DNA of 64,000 nucleotides from Seiridium cupressi (lineage: Eukaryota > Ascomycota > Sordariomycetes > Amphisphaeriales > Sporocadaceae), in assembly GCA_036674765.1 (NCBI GenBank), contig JARVKI010000079.1, positions 1-64,000 on the forward strand. The letters run 5' to 3'. Positions 23,494 through 33,754 of the stretch are shown here, piece after piece; the first letter of the stretch is position 1; every line of letters begins with the position of its first letter. The notes under the pieces were generated by a model. That model saw nothing but the letters and a program-made list of their open reading frames with translations. It searched no databases and was not told the origin of the DNA. A program made the translations under genes and the position numbers.

Positions 23494-26216
23494 TTACGGC
23501 GCAGATGTCAACTCCTGGTCCACCGTAACCTTGACTGTCTGGATTATGTCCGCGGCAGATTGACCCAAAGAGAAATCATACTGCCCGGCCTGCACGACCC
23601 ACTTGCCCTTCGATTCGTCAAAGAAACCAATGTCCCTAGCAGCGACTGCTAGCTGGACCGTTTGCTTCTCGCCAGGCTCCAACCTGATCTTCTTGAAGGC
23701 CACGAGGTTTTTCACCGGGTGTTCTGGGCTTGTCTCTGATTTTCCAGCGTAGAGCTGCACCAGGGTACCGCCCAGTGTTTTTCCAGTGTTTGCGACATCT
23801 ACACTCACCAAATATTCTCCTTCAGATTTCGACGAGACCTGGAGATGACTAGTTTCGAAGGTTGTGTATGATAAACCATGCCCAAAGGCGAAGTTGACCT
23901 TGTCCCGATCGATGCGGTCGTAGTGGCGGTATCCAACGAAGACACCTTCCTTGTACTCCACCTTCAGCTGCCCGTTGACGTATTCGCCGGGGAAGTTGCC
24001 ATGTGCCGGGGCGTCCTCGATTCGCTTGGGGAAAGACATTGGCAGACGACCCTCAGGATTGACTGCACCAGTCAAGACGTCCACGATGGAATTGCCACAT
24101 TCTTGGCCAGGGAATCCGGCGTGAACTAATCCAGCGACCTGGTCCAGCCAGGGGAGCGCAATAGCGACACCGGTAGAGTTGACTACAACAGTATTAGGGT
24201 TCGCAGTAGCGACGGCGCTCACCAGAGCGTCTTGAGTGCCATTCCTAGACAGGTTGAAAGAGGCCTGGTCCTGACCCTCCGTCTCCCACTGGGTTTCATG
24301 GCCGGTGAAAACAATAGCATAGTCGGCATCTTTTGCAATCGCGACTGCTTCGCCTTGCAAATCAGCGTCATGTGCAGACGCGAGCTGAAAGCCAAGGCGG
24401 ACACCGGTGCGCCCGTTCAAGATCTCCAGACCAGGAACGTCGATCGGTGGCAAGCTGCGCAACTTGATTCGGTATGTCGTGCCGGCAGTAAAGGCGTAAG
24501 TAAACTCGGGCTCAGAGATAGCGCCGAACAAAAAGCCCATAGCGTCAAGGAAAGGCTTCGTCTGATCATGCACAAGCTTGTCGTTGATGTATACCTGGCT
24601 TGGTCCAAGACCAGTACATCCTAGGTAGTGAGAGCCACTCTCGGCGGGTGTAAAATCACCGATGAATTCAACCACCTTGAACAAGGTTGGCTCACTGCTA
24701 ATGGGCGAAACAGACGATGATGGGTAACCGTTGGTAGTCTTTTCCACCTCATTCGTGTCCTTGTTGGAAAGTTGGAGCGTAAAACCTGGCTTCCCGTCCA
24801 GTCCAACTATAGATCCAGCGGATTTGTCTTCGCCAATTGGCAGAAGAAGACGTTGGGTATGAGCGCCTTGTGTGTAAACCAACTCTGATGAGTTACCGAG
24901 AGCTTCTTGTAGCGCATCCCAAGGGGCGATCTTGTAGTGTGCGTTCACACTAGCACTACCGCCACCATGCGCAAGTGGAGTCTTCGCAAGGCCAATGACG
25001 GCAATCTTCTTGCCCTTGACCTTGTCTTTGGTGAGAGGCAGCACTGTGTTTTTATTCTTGAGCAACACACAACCCTTGGCGCCGGCCTCACGGATCAGCG
25101 CCTGATGTTCGGGCTTGTTGATGGCCTGCTCAGGTGGGATCGTCGGGTCCTTGAACGCCTTGAGCTTATCGATGAACTCGAGGACGGCTCGTGCTCTGGC
25201 ATCGATGATGCTCTCTGATGTCCTGCCCTCTTTGATGGCGGCAAGAACATCGGGGATTTTCCTCCTGTTCGTCGGACCAGGCATCTCCAAGTCGAGGCCT
25301 GCATTCAAGGCTTCCGCTGTGGAGTTTGTGCCGCCCCAGTCGCTCATAGCAAGACCTTTCCATCCCCAATCTTCCCTCAGCACTTTGAAGAGGAACGAAT
25401 TGGAATCGCAGTGCTCGCCATTGATGCAGTTATAGGCAGTCATAATAGCCCATGGCTTCGCTTCCTTGGTAGCAATCTCAAATGGTCGAAGGTAAATCTC
25501 ACGCAAAGCTCTCTCGCTGATGGTCTCGTCCACTGACAAGCGCTGAGTCTCTTGCTCATTGGCAGCGAAATGCTTAATGGTGGCAGCAACGCCTTTCGAC
25601 TGGACGCCTTGAATCACTTGAGACGCGAGCTTGCCTGCCAGCAGGGGGTCCTCGCTGAAGCTCTCAAAGTTGCGACCGCCGAGAGGATGTCGATGAATGC
25701 ATGTCGTCGGTGCGAGCAGACAACGGGCGCCTTTGCTATGCGTCTCTTCGGCAAGAGCCTGACCAATTCGATGTGCGATGTCCAAGTCGAAGGTAGCTGC
25801 TACGTTACTGGCCGCAGGGAAACATGCAGCTTTGGTGCCACCTGTGAAGTCGGCACCTCGAGCACCATTGGGACCATCTGAAGTCTGCTAAAATGTTAGA
25901 TACCTCTCCATGAACTTGAGAGGTGGCTGCGGACCTTGATGTGTGGTACTTTTCCCGGGATAGTGACGGTTTCCCAGAAGTTCTGACCGGCAAGAAGAGA
26001 GATCTAGTATTGAAGGAAGGTTAGCAATGAGCTGGCTAAAATGGGCCAGGTTGAGAAGGGAGCTCGTTATTTCCAAGGGACTGCCTAGGAATGTCTCTTC
26101 GACATTTTCTGGAAACTAGGCCTGAGACTTGATAGATTCACTCTGGCCAAGACTAAGCTCACCTTCTCCTCTAAAGTCAGAGACTTGAGTACTGCTTCGA
26201 TGTCTGTCTTCTGCAT
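23494..26216 (-). CDS. GH3 beta-glucosidase with inserted PA14 domain, no signal peptide
   Basis: Hydrolyses beta-linked glucosides; this subfamily resembles the Kluyveromyces marxianus BglI type. Model: exons 26163-26216 (MQKTDIEAVLKSLTLEEK), 25935-26003 and 23494-25884; introns 159 and 50 bp; 837 aa. The first two small exons supply the conserved SLLAGQNFWETVTIPG and, joined to exon 3, SDGPNGARG. The order is GH3 N-terminal TIM barrel with the nucleophile Asp223 in GLAMSDWGG, a PA14 insert from about 400 (SGSHYLGCTGLGPSQVYIND) inside the second domain, the acid/base region ETQWETEGQDQ, then the Fn3-like C-terminal domain (NLVAFKKIRLEPGEKQ). There is no secretion signal, so the enzyme is predicted intracellular. 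The downstream relic at 18478 is a different, decayed GH3. Confidence 0.95.
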
Positions 26217-27553
26217 ACTGGCTGAGTTTCGAGAAGACGTTTGCTGAATGAGCTGAAATTTACCACGAAAGACAAACGGCGAGAGGGGTATTTATGTTTG
26301 TCAGGACAACCACTCCATTGAGACACCTCCGCCCGAGGCAGGCCCGGAGCCCGTCGCCTCGAGCTTCGTCGGCCCCGGTCGAGGTTGACGTGAATGAGAC
26401 CCCAGCTAGCGAATTGGTGATCCACCTCCCCATAGTACATCTACCCAAAGCAGCTTACAGAACCAATGGGAGTTGCAGCCTAGCCCGAGTAGAAGCCGAC
26501 GACGACATTGTCATCCGAAGATCTAGCGAACTGCCCGTAGTTTCTGCGACGTCTCCGCTTTGTGGATCGAGGGGTGTTCAGCCGACTTCAAGATGTCTAC
26601 AATCGGCTGAAACGAACTACAGGCACAACATTCTGTATTCCTGCCTGGTTTGGTTCCAGTCAATATAGACACATTTGTGTACTCGAATGTCTGGTGTTCT
26701 ACAGGGGATCTAGATGATGACAGGCTCCTAGTGATAATCTCGCCAGACTCCACCGCATTCAAGTTAGGCGTGCCGCTCTTAGTTGCCCCAAAATAGTAGT
26801 ACGCGAAATCGATCTGAACCGCGTGTGGAACGTGACTTTGATATACCTCAGTCTAGGGTCTTCCCATCAAGTCTTACATGCTAAGAATGACATGGATCGC
26901 TTTCGCAGCAGGGGACTCGGGCGAAGCTGGAGACGGAATGAAAGGATTCTTAGCAATGAAATCGTAAGACGATTACCATCACTCAATGAAGGGAACATTC
27001 TAGTTGCATTTGCCATTCGCAAGATGGATCTAAACAAACACCTGTTCTTCTCAAAATTCGACACTTCATCACAAAAATTGCTGTAAAATGACTAGAGGCT
27101 GGACTGTACCAAAAAGACGACATGCTTACAGTATAGAACAATTTAACTACAAGCACCTTGAGACGCATTCCTTCGTGCTTAATATGGCCCAAATGCTGGA
27201 AACTGATGAAGGACATCTTGAACCGCAAAATGACACCGAGTTTTGCTTTTCCTCAGCGGCATGGAAATCCATCCCACACACAATGCTTTGTGGAGAACGA
27301 CAGAAAAGGTATAACATGATATACTTGAAATGCACATGGATGCCTGTCTTTAAATTAAGATCGCTACTATACTTAGCGTTGACCAGGCTTTGCCGCCAAG
27401 CACTATACCCTAGCTCTCAACGCCTTAAAGTCCCCACCATTGACTCGGTCTCAGTGGTCTAGGACGATGATGACGTGCCAAAGCCGACATTTGTTGTTTT
27501 ACAATCCCAAACACTCAAACCCACCCATAGCCTTACAAGGACACTCGAGCATC
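26217..27553. promoter_or_regulatory. Divergent spacer between GH3 and GH16 genes
   Basis: 1.3 kb between two carbohydrate-enzyme genes that face away from each other; both promoters lie here. I found no convincing coding exon. The short frames at 26294-26668 and 27088-27462 carry no recognised motif. Confidence 0.5.
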
Positions 27554-28654
27554 ATGTCGTTTCGGAATCATTTCAATCAGCTCAAAGCAAAGGCCGAGGA
27601 GCTGAACAGAAAGCACAACCTCATCCCAATTGGCCAAAATAACTCGCAGGAAAATGCCCAACAGGCTCACCAGAACTACTACCCTGGACAGCAGCAGCAA
27701 CCATATCAACCACAATGGCAGCCTCAGGGTCAGTCGCAAGGCCAACCACAGCCAAATTACTACAACCAGCCCGCGGCAGCACCGCCGATTCCCATGCACT
27801 CTCACCCCTCATACTCGGGAGCCCCTCCTGCGCAACAGCAGCAGTCCCCCCAGGTCTACTGGCGTATGAACACGGGCGCGCCGGTCAGCCAGGACTTTGA
27901 GCAGAAGCAGGGCCACGGCGAGCCTTACGGCTGGGGCAACAACGAGCTGGAGAACTACACATCCCATCCGGAGAACAGCTTCTACACGCCCGATGGAAAG
28001 CTGATCCTGCGTGCTGTTGCGCGGCCGGGGCATCCCGACCCAGAGTCCCGCTTCACGTCGGCGCGCCTGGTGACGCGGCAGACGCTCGGGCGACCGCGGG
28101 GATGCCTCACGGCCTGGCTTACCCTGCCTTCGGCGGAGGGGATCTGGCCCGCTTTCTGGATGCTGCCGCGGGAGCCGTTCACCTGGCCCCATGAGGGCGA
28201 GGTTGATATCGCCGAGAGCTGGAATGGGGAGGTCGATAATCACTCGTGTCTGCACTGGGGCTTTTTTACGCCCGAGGACGCGCAGAAGCACCTCGTGAGA
28301 ACGACGCCGGTTCCTGACAAAGCCCACCGCGCTGTACGCTTTGATTTCGTCTGGAATTGTGAGGGCATGCCGACCCGCCAGGATGGCAAGAGTGCTGGGG
28401 GTGGGAGGCTGATGTGGTATATCGATGGACGACCGGTCATGAAGAACTTGATGCCTGCGGGCACTCGGCCTATTCAGGACTGGTGTGTGCTGCTGAATAT
28501 TGCGATGGGAGGTAATGTTTGTCAGGGAAAGCAGCCTAGGGATGGGCAATACGACATGGTGGTACATGGCTTGCAGATGAGTGACGAGCTGGAGGGCGGG
28601 TCGGCAAGATTTGACGGTGAATGGCATAGCTGTCCTGACGGAGCTGTCATGTGA
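27554..28654 (+). CDS. GH16 endo-glucanase-like protein, cytoplasmic type with Gln/Pro-rich N-terminus
   Basis: Single exon, 366 aa. The GH16 jelly-roll catalytic signature is EGEVDIAESW, in which the two Glu and the middle Asp (ExDxxE) are the nucleophile, assisting and acid/base residues. Supporting strands include GCLTAWLTLPSAEGIWPAFW before it and NHSCLHWGFF after it. The first ~100 residues lack a signal peptide: a short basic helix (MSFRNHFNQLKAKAEELNRK) is followed by a Gln/Pro/Tyr-rich low-complexity stretch. The start at 27554 was chosen because it begins that conserved-looking helix; an upstream in-frame ATG-less extension is 5' leader. Substrate (beta-1,3 or mixed-linkage glucan) is inferred from the family only. 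Location is probably cytosolic, or exported by an unconventional route. Confidence 0.88.
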   Translation: MSFRNHFNQLKAKAEELNRKHNLIPIGQNNSQENAQQAHQNYYPGQQQQPYQPQWQPQGQSQGQPQPNYYNQPAAAPPIPMHSHPSYSGAPPAQQQQSPQVYWRMNTGAPVSQDFEQKQGHGEPYGWGNNELENYTSHPENSFYTPDGKLILRAVARPGHPDPESRFTSARLVTRQTLGRPRGCLTAWLTLPSAEGIWPAFWMLPREPFTWPHEGEVDIAESWNGEVDNHSCLHWGFFTPEDAQKHLVRTTPVPDKAHRAVRFDFVWNCEGMPTRQDGKSAGGGRLMWYIDGRPVMKNLMPAGTRPIQDWCVLLNIAMGGNVCQGKQPRDGQYDMVVHGLQMSDELEGGSARFDGEWHSCPDGAVM

Positions 28655-29317
28655 ACTGCGATGCTGTTAGTATCAATACTTGTGTTTAGTGTAAAGGCTG
28701 ACTATGCATCAACAATACTTTCCTGGAAGAAGAAGAAAAAAAAAAAAAAAAAGAGTTCTTAATCTGGGCACGAAGATCCAAGAAAAGGTTTCTACTGTAA
28801 GCACTACCCTTATACATCCACACATAGCAAAGACAGATTGCAGGTATTGGATGCTGGATAGGTCTAGCTTCAACAATTACCACATCACCACTCAAAGGTA
28901 TAGGTCGCGCACGTAATCTAGGCACTGTGCTTTATCAGCTACAGAACCATGTAACAGGAGTGGTCAACTCTGATTCACATGATAGATAATTGTCGGCCAT
29001 AGTGATGAACCGTCACTCCCTCTGGGCTTCATGCCAAAGCACGAGTTATTCACGGCCAGTCCTTTCCTATTTAAAGCGTTTCAGTTCTCCTGAGTTCCTG
29101 ACTACAACGAAAACTTACACGGCCCAACCATAACACCAGTGAGTGCGAGAATAGTCACATAGAAAACCTCAACACAGAACTGTTCGGAACTAAGAGTCTA
29201 GCACTGCGCTCGACTTTTGCGGCATCAACACAGCACATATCAGAGATACCCACTGTGAGTACCAACATCGATTTAATATCAATGAACTTTTACTTATTGG
29301 ACCAGTACAGAAACACA
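28655..29317. other. Spacer and probable 5' leader intron of the 29.3-kb gene
   Basis: Includes a candidate leader intron at 29255-29309 (GTGAGT...TACAG) just before the chosen start of the next gene. No other feature seen. Confidence 0.4.
28736..28752. repeat. Poly-A run of 17 after the GH16 gene
   Basis: An A17 homopolymer follows GAAGAAG about 80 bp past the GH16 stop codon. It could be simple slippage. No retroposed gene copy precedes it, so I do not read it as a retroposition tail. Confidence 0.85.
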
Positions 29318-29896
29318 ATGTCGCGGTCGAGAAGCACGATGCCACATCCGAGGGACATGCTCACAGATGACCTAGCCTACCGCGTGATGAAGAATGGTTA
29401 CTACCGAAGAAATGCCCGAAGCATACTCCTCAACAACCCGGAGGAAGTCGATTTGGAAGTGCCAGACACATATTTTGGCCTCGTTGACGCAGATGAGTGG
29501 CGAATGATGGCGCTTTGGATCAACTACAACAAGAGAATCTATAAGCACTGCGGTGATATGAGGGCAAGCGGGTTGCTGACTTTCCCCGTTACAAAAGACT
29601 GGGTATCACTCGAAGTCGCTGTGGGTCTTCGCTGGGAGGATTTCGAAGACATTCCCGTGCAACTAGAGATATACGATTCTCACGATGAGCAGGCAGGCTC
29701 CATGGCTTTCATTGAAATCCAAAACCAGATTGAGAACCTTGTCGTGGCGGAAACTGAGTGGATCCCTGGGGTCGCTCTGGGACCGAGCTTTACCATTGAC
29801 ATGTATACCCCAAGAAGGACAATCAACATTGTATGTTGTACCCGCCCACTGCCACAGGAGCAGTCGGGCAGTACTGAGGTAGAAGAAGCAGCATAG
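29318..29896 (+). CDS. Uncharacterised acidic protein, 192 aa
   Basis: I do not recognise the family. The frame opens at MSRSRSTMPHPRDML after a likely leader intron (29255-29309) and runs to a stop at 29896. No signal peptide or membrane segment. The composition is that of a folded protein: Trp-rich (EWRMMALWINYNKRIYKHCG, then VSLEVAVGLRWEDFEDIPVQLEI) with an alternating strand pattern in the second half. The C-terminus is Gln/Ser/Glu-rich. An open frame at 30210-30557 on the same strand may be a further exon of this or another gene. An in-frame ATG at 29282 lies inside the putative leader intron. Confidence 0.55.
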   Translation: MSRSRSTMPHPRDMLTDDLAYRVMKNGYYRRNARSILLNNPEEVDLEVPDTYFGLVDADEWRMMALWINYNKRIYKHCGDMRASGLLTFPVTKDWVSLEVAVGLRWEDFEDIPVQLEIYDSHDEQAGSMAFIEIQNQIENLVVAETEWIPGVALGPSFTIDMYTPRRTINIVCCTRPLPQEQSGSTEVEEAA

Positions 29897-30209
29897 AGAG
29901 AATTGATATGAGCCCACTCTGAAGAATCAGCTCGTTATTATCAAGAATGAAATTCCCTATTTGACGTGACTTTTCAGGACTATGTATGGTCTTGCTTTGG
30001 GTTAGGTAGGAGGGAACACTCCTTGACTAACACTAGAGTCTAACCCGAGTCTCTCGTTTCTACTCAATAGAACGAATCGTCACAATGACCAGCAGTTCAA
30101 CCAGCCACATCAGTATGATCAGCCTCACATTCTTATGATTCCATCGAAACCAGGTCGAACTACTCTTTAGAAGGTCTAATTCTCATTTGAATAGGTTTAC
30201 AATGTTACG

Positions 30210-30557
30210 AAGTCCGCTTGATCCTGTGCTGCTAGCCCCGCTAGAGAGCAGTCGTTTGAGGAGCCAGAATACCATGATTCTGACCTGCTGCCAAATGCTG
30301 GCATACTAAAGGGAGGCGCCCACTCGGACAATTGGCAAGTATTCCTGTATAGAGATATCCAATCGCCACTGTCGCTCAACATGAAGACTGATGACGGCAT
30401 TCTCTTGCTTGTGACATACAGAATCACTCATCAAGCACCGGAGTGCAATATAGCCCGATTGACCTACCGTAGTGGCTTTCACTTCCAACCTTGTATATAT
30501 ATCGGTCTTGAAGCCTTGATTAATTACGCATTACAATATATTATGTATTGGGCGGTA
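30210..30557 (+). other. Orphan open frame, possible 3'-terminal exon
   Basis: On the plus strand, just after a TGA, a frame stays open for about 110 codons and reads like protein: SFEEPEYHDSDLLPNAG, then SDNWQVFLYRDIQSPLSLNM, then GILLLVTYRITH. It has no ATG near its start, which suggests an exon. A preceding block at ~30071-30165 (NRHNDQQFNQPHQYDQPH...) joins it in frame if the intron ends at CTAGAG before AGCAGTCG. I could not connect these two to the gene at 29318 with clean splice sites. It may be a separate small gene or a decayed one. Confidence 0.35.
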
Positions 30558-30641
30558 TGATGACTTTAGATGCGAAGTCAAATCAATACACGCGCCCGAT
30601 AGTCAATCTGCTCCCCGCTTTCAGGCAGGAAGTAGCTGCAG

Positions 30642-32520
30642 CTAACCATTGCGGATAACGTCTACGAGACCTTCAACCATGCCTCCTATGCCCAGACTAT
30701 AGCCCAGCCTCACAATGCCTCTAGCAAACCTCCACGCACCATCTTGATTCTTAACAGGATACCTGGCAGGAGGCGGTATTGCCGTTCGTACTCCCAACCA
30801 TCCGAATCGATCTTCACAGACACTCTTGGTGTTGCATAGACCTCTCAGTCCCTCCTCTCCTGCAAATCTTCCGTATCCGGATCCGCCTACGCCTCCGAAT
30901 GGGAGCTGCACTGCATAGTACACGGCGAAATCATTCACAGCAACACCACCGGCACGAATCCCCTTTACCACAGCTCGTAAAACGGGATCCGAGTCGCTTC
31001 CATACACGGAAGAGCCCAGTCCGAAGTCGGGGGCATTCGCCAGGCTCAACAAGTCCTCAGCAGAGCCTGATGACGCGCGCATGATTGTCATGATGGGCCC
31101 GAAACACTCTTCTCTAGCGATTGCCATGTCTGGCGTCACATCTACCAGAAGCGTAGGCGTAAAGTAGAAACCGGATGGGTGATCAGGGTGCTTGTGTCTC
31201 TTTCCGCCGGCAAGTAATCGTGCACCCTGGTCTACTGCCCCTTGGACGAGGTCCTCGAGACGCATAAATGAGTTGTCTGATACCATGGCGCCGACATCCT
31301 TTTCAGTGCCGATTCTCAATGCCTCAACTTTTGGTGCTAGCATGCTGACTAGTTCATCATACACGCTTGGTGCGCAAATGATCCGCTCAATGCCTATACA
31401 ATTCTGGCCCGCAGCCTGGAAAGAACCGCGCATCATGATGTCTGCAATACGCTTCAGATCACTCTTCGCCGAGCCACAAATCACGGCGGCATCCTTCCCG
31501 CCCAGCTCGGCAAGCACTGGCGTAAGACTCTTTGCCGCGCTGAGAGCAACCTGCTGGCATACCGGCCGGCTTCCAATGAAGGTAACATGGCTTATACCTG
31601 GGTGACTCGTCAAATGCCCTGCCGTCTGCGGCCAGCACACTGCACTCTGGATGAGGGCGGGATCATGGCCATGTGCAACGAGCGCGCCGCGGGCAATGCT
31701 CGTATAATATGCCGCACTCCAGCATGTCTGCTCGCTGACCTTGACTATGATACCATTTCCGGCAAAGACGGCACTAATGATTGGCCCAATCAAGTTATGA
31801 AACGGATAGTTCCAGCTCACAAGGGCTGCAACAACTCCCAGAGGCTCATAAACCACCTTATTCTTCTTGTAGCACATTAAAAGATTCGTCGGTCTCTTCT
31901 CTGGCGTCAGGGCCTTCTCGCCGTGCTTGATTGTCCACTGCAGCTTCTCCGTTGTGACCAAAATCTCGCCCAGCTGTGCGTCGAGCATCGTCTTGCCCGA
32001 GTCGAGACTGCTAATGCGGCAGATCTGTTCCTGATTGTCCAGCACGTGCTGGAGCATAGTCCGTAGGACCGCCCTCCGCTCCCGAAACGTGGTGTCCTTC
32101 CATTTCCGTTGTGCCTCGGCGGCTGACGCGATTGCACGGTCGAGACCAGCGGGAGTTGATGGGTTCACGAGTCCAAGGAGCTGGCCGGTTGCCGGCGCAT
32201 AGCATTGGATCGCGGAGCTACCAGGGACCTTGATCGAGCTATTCTCAAGGAACTTGGGTTCTCCTTCGGGAAGTTTCGGTGCAGGCACCTTGTAGCGGAT
32301 GGGCTTATCCGAAGACTGTGAGCGGAGGAATAGAAAGACGAAGAGGAGCGCGATGCTAGAGTACAGAGCGGGAGTGATGAAGGGCCGGAGATGTTGAATG
32401 CTGTGTGTGAGACTGTCAGTCAGAGGTAATCATGGAGATGGTTGAAGATTGTTCCTACGGAAAGTCCTGCAGGAGAACCTGGAGCCGGCTGAGCCAGCTC
32501 TCCAGGTCCTCAGCAGCCAT
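30642..32520 (-). CDS. Membrane-anchored aldehyde dehydrogenase (Msc7-like)
   Basis: NAD(P)-dependent oxidation of an aldehyde of unknown identity. Model: exon 32459-32520 joined to 30642-32400 across a 58-bp intron (GTAGGA...ACACAG); 606 aa. The splice restores MAAEDLESWLSRLQVLLQDF-PIQHLRPF, followed by one N-terminal transmembrane helix (PALYSSIALLFVFLFL, ~28-43), as in yeast Msc7. The ALDH core has Cys355 in GQNCIGIER as the catalytic thiol and Glu319 in AELGGKDAAV as the general base; FGPI and LPFGGVGGSGYGRF motifs follow. The anchor suggests the endoplasmic reticulum, with the catalytic domain cytosolic; location is inferred. All key residues are intact. Confidence 0.93.
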
Positions 32521-33754
32521 GCTCGAGTTTTGGGAGCACCGTCCACAATAGCTTCTGCGTAGCTAAGTACTTCGATGCTGTTGACTTGAAGGGGAAACCA
32601 TGCGCATTGGATAGGGCACAAGAAGGAGCCACAAATGCACAGGCGAGAGGCGCAATGGCTCAGCGCACCCTCCTGCTGGTGTCGTACGGTTGAAATTAAA
32701 AGTTGAGGTCGCGAATCCGGGGCCCTGGTTCCCTAACTAGTGTCGCGCTAAAGCACCAACAGCGCTCCTGCACTTTGGCAGTCTGCAGCCTGATCATCAC
32801 CAAGAACAATGATGTATAGAAGCGTGCCAGCCAGGAAGATACTCATTAATTCAGTGGATAGCCACTTGAGTATCGGCTCGTGTAAGCAAAATATGAGGCA
32901 TTCGTGTAGTCGACCATCATGTCTCTAGTAGTTGAAGAATCACACGCATACACGTCTTTCCCCTTTTCTTATTGCAGTGCTCATACACTTATCCATTGGC
33001 CAGGTAGGGATTCAGCATGATTGTATTTATTCTACTTCCCCAACATCCATAGTCAGAGACCACTCCAACTGCATATATACACAGGACATCGGCTTGAACC
33101 CATCCTATTGACACTTCGTCTCTGCAACTTCCTCCTGCTGATGCTGTCCCAATCCAGGCTGGACTCCCAATCCTCCCTTTTCGGTAAAACGCCAAGAAAT
33201 TCCAGATGCCCAGTGGGTGTTATCGAGATCATTGAGGGAAAAAAGGAACAAGTAACACAAAAAAGAAACAAGCCCACGACGTTGTGGACGGCGCATTAGT
33301 CAGTCATCTCGTACAATGCGTCTCTTCTCGCTGTGTTTCCCCCATGCGCTCCAACGCCAAATCCAAAAACCCGTCGAGGTTGTCGTGCTATGTTCTGTAC
33401 GAGGTAGTGTGCTTATTCGCTCGGTCGCCAAAGAAACAAAAATGCAGCCGCAGGCTCGCGGCCTGACTGTGAGAACCTGTCGGTTCGGGGAATCTCTTGT
33501 ATAGTACAAGTAGAGGAAAATCTCAAGGCTCGTATTCGTATTGGAAGGTCAAGTTTTGGATGTGTTTCCAAGTTCAAGGCTGCTCAATATCTACACACGA
33601 CCTGGGACGGCGCCTTGGTCGAGATTTCGACGACCGCTTTTCCTCCACGTCTGTCAAAGGGAAGCCCTCAGAGAAATTGAGAGCTTTCCGCTAATGACGA
33701 GCCGGGCGAATCGTGGAGGTTTCATGAACCATGTATCGAAGAGGAATATGAATT
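32521..33754. other. Spacer between ALDH start and P4-ATPase 3' end
   Basis: Holds the ALDH promoter (next to 32520) and the 3' untranslated region of the flippase gene (below 33755). Short frames here have no recognisable content. Confidence 0.5.

Noticed and set aside
26004..26162. 159-bp GH3 intron 1 as a further introner copy
   Set aside because: Similar length, but its start, middle and end do not align with the three family members.
19475..26216. A secondary-metabolite cluster (SDR, deacetylase, GH3)
   Set aside because: No backbone synthase, transporter or pathway regulator is present anywhere in the window; the genes look like general metabolism.
27809..28627. 272-codon minus-strand ORF
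   Set aside because: It is the mirror of the GH16 coding frame in a GC-rich exon; the plus strand carries the conserved GH16 catalytic motif.
28736..28752. Retroposition poly-A tail
   Set aside because: No processed gene copy or target-site duplication flanks it. The preceding GAAGAAG suggests simple slippage.
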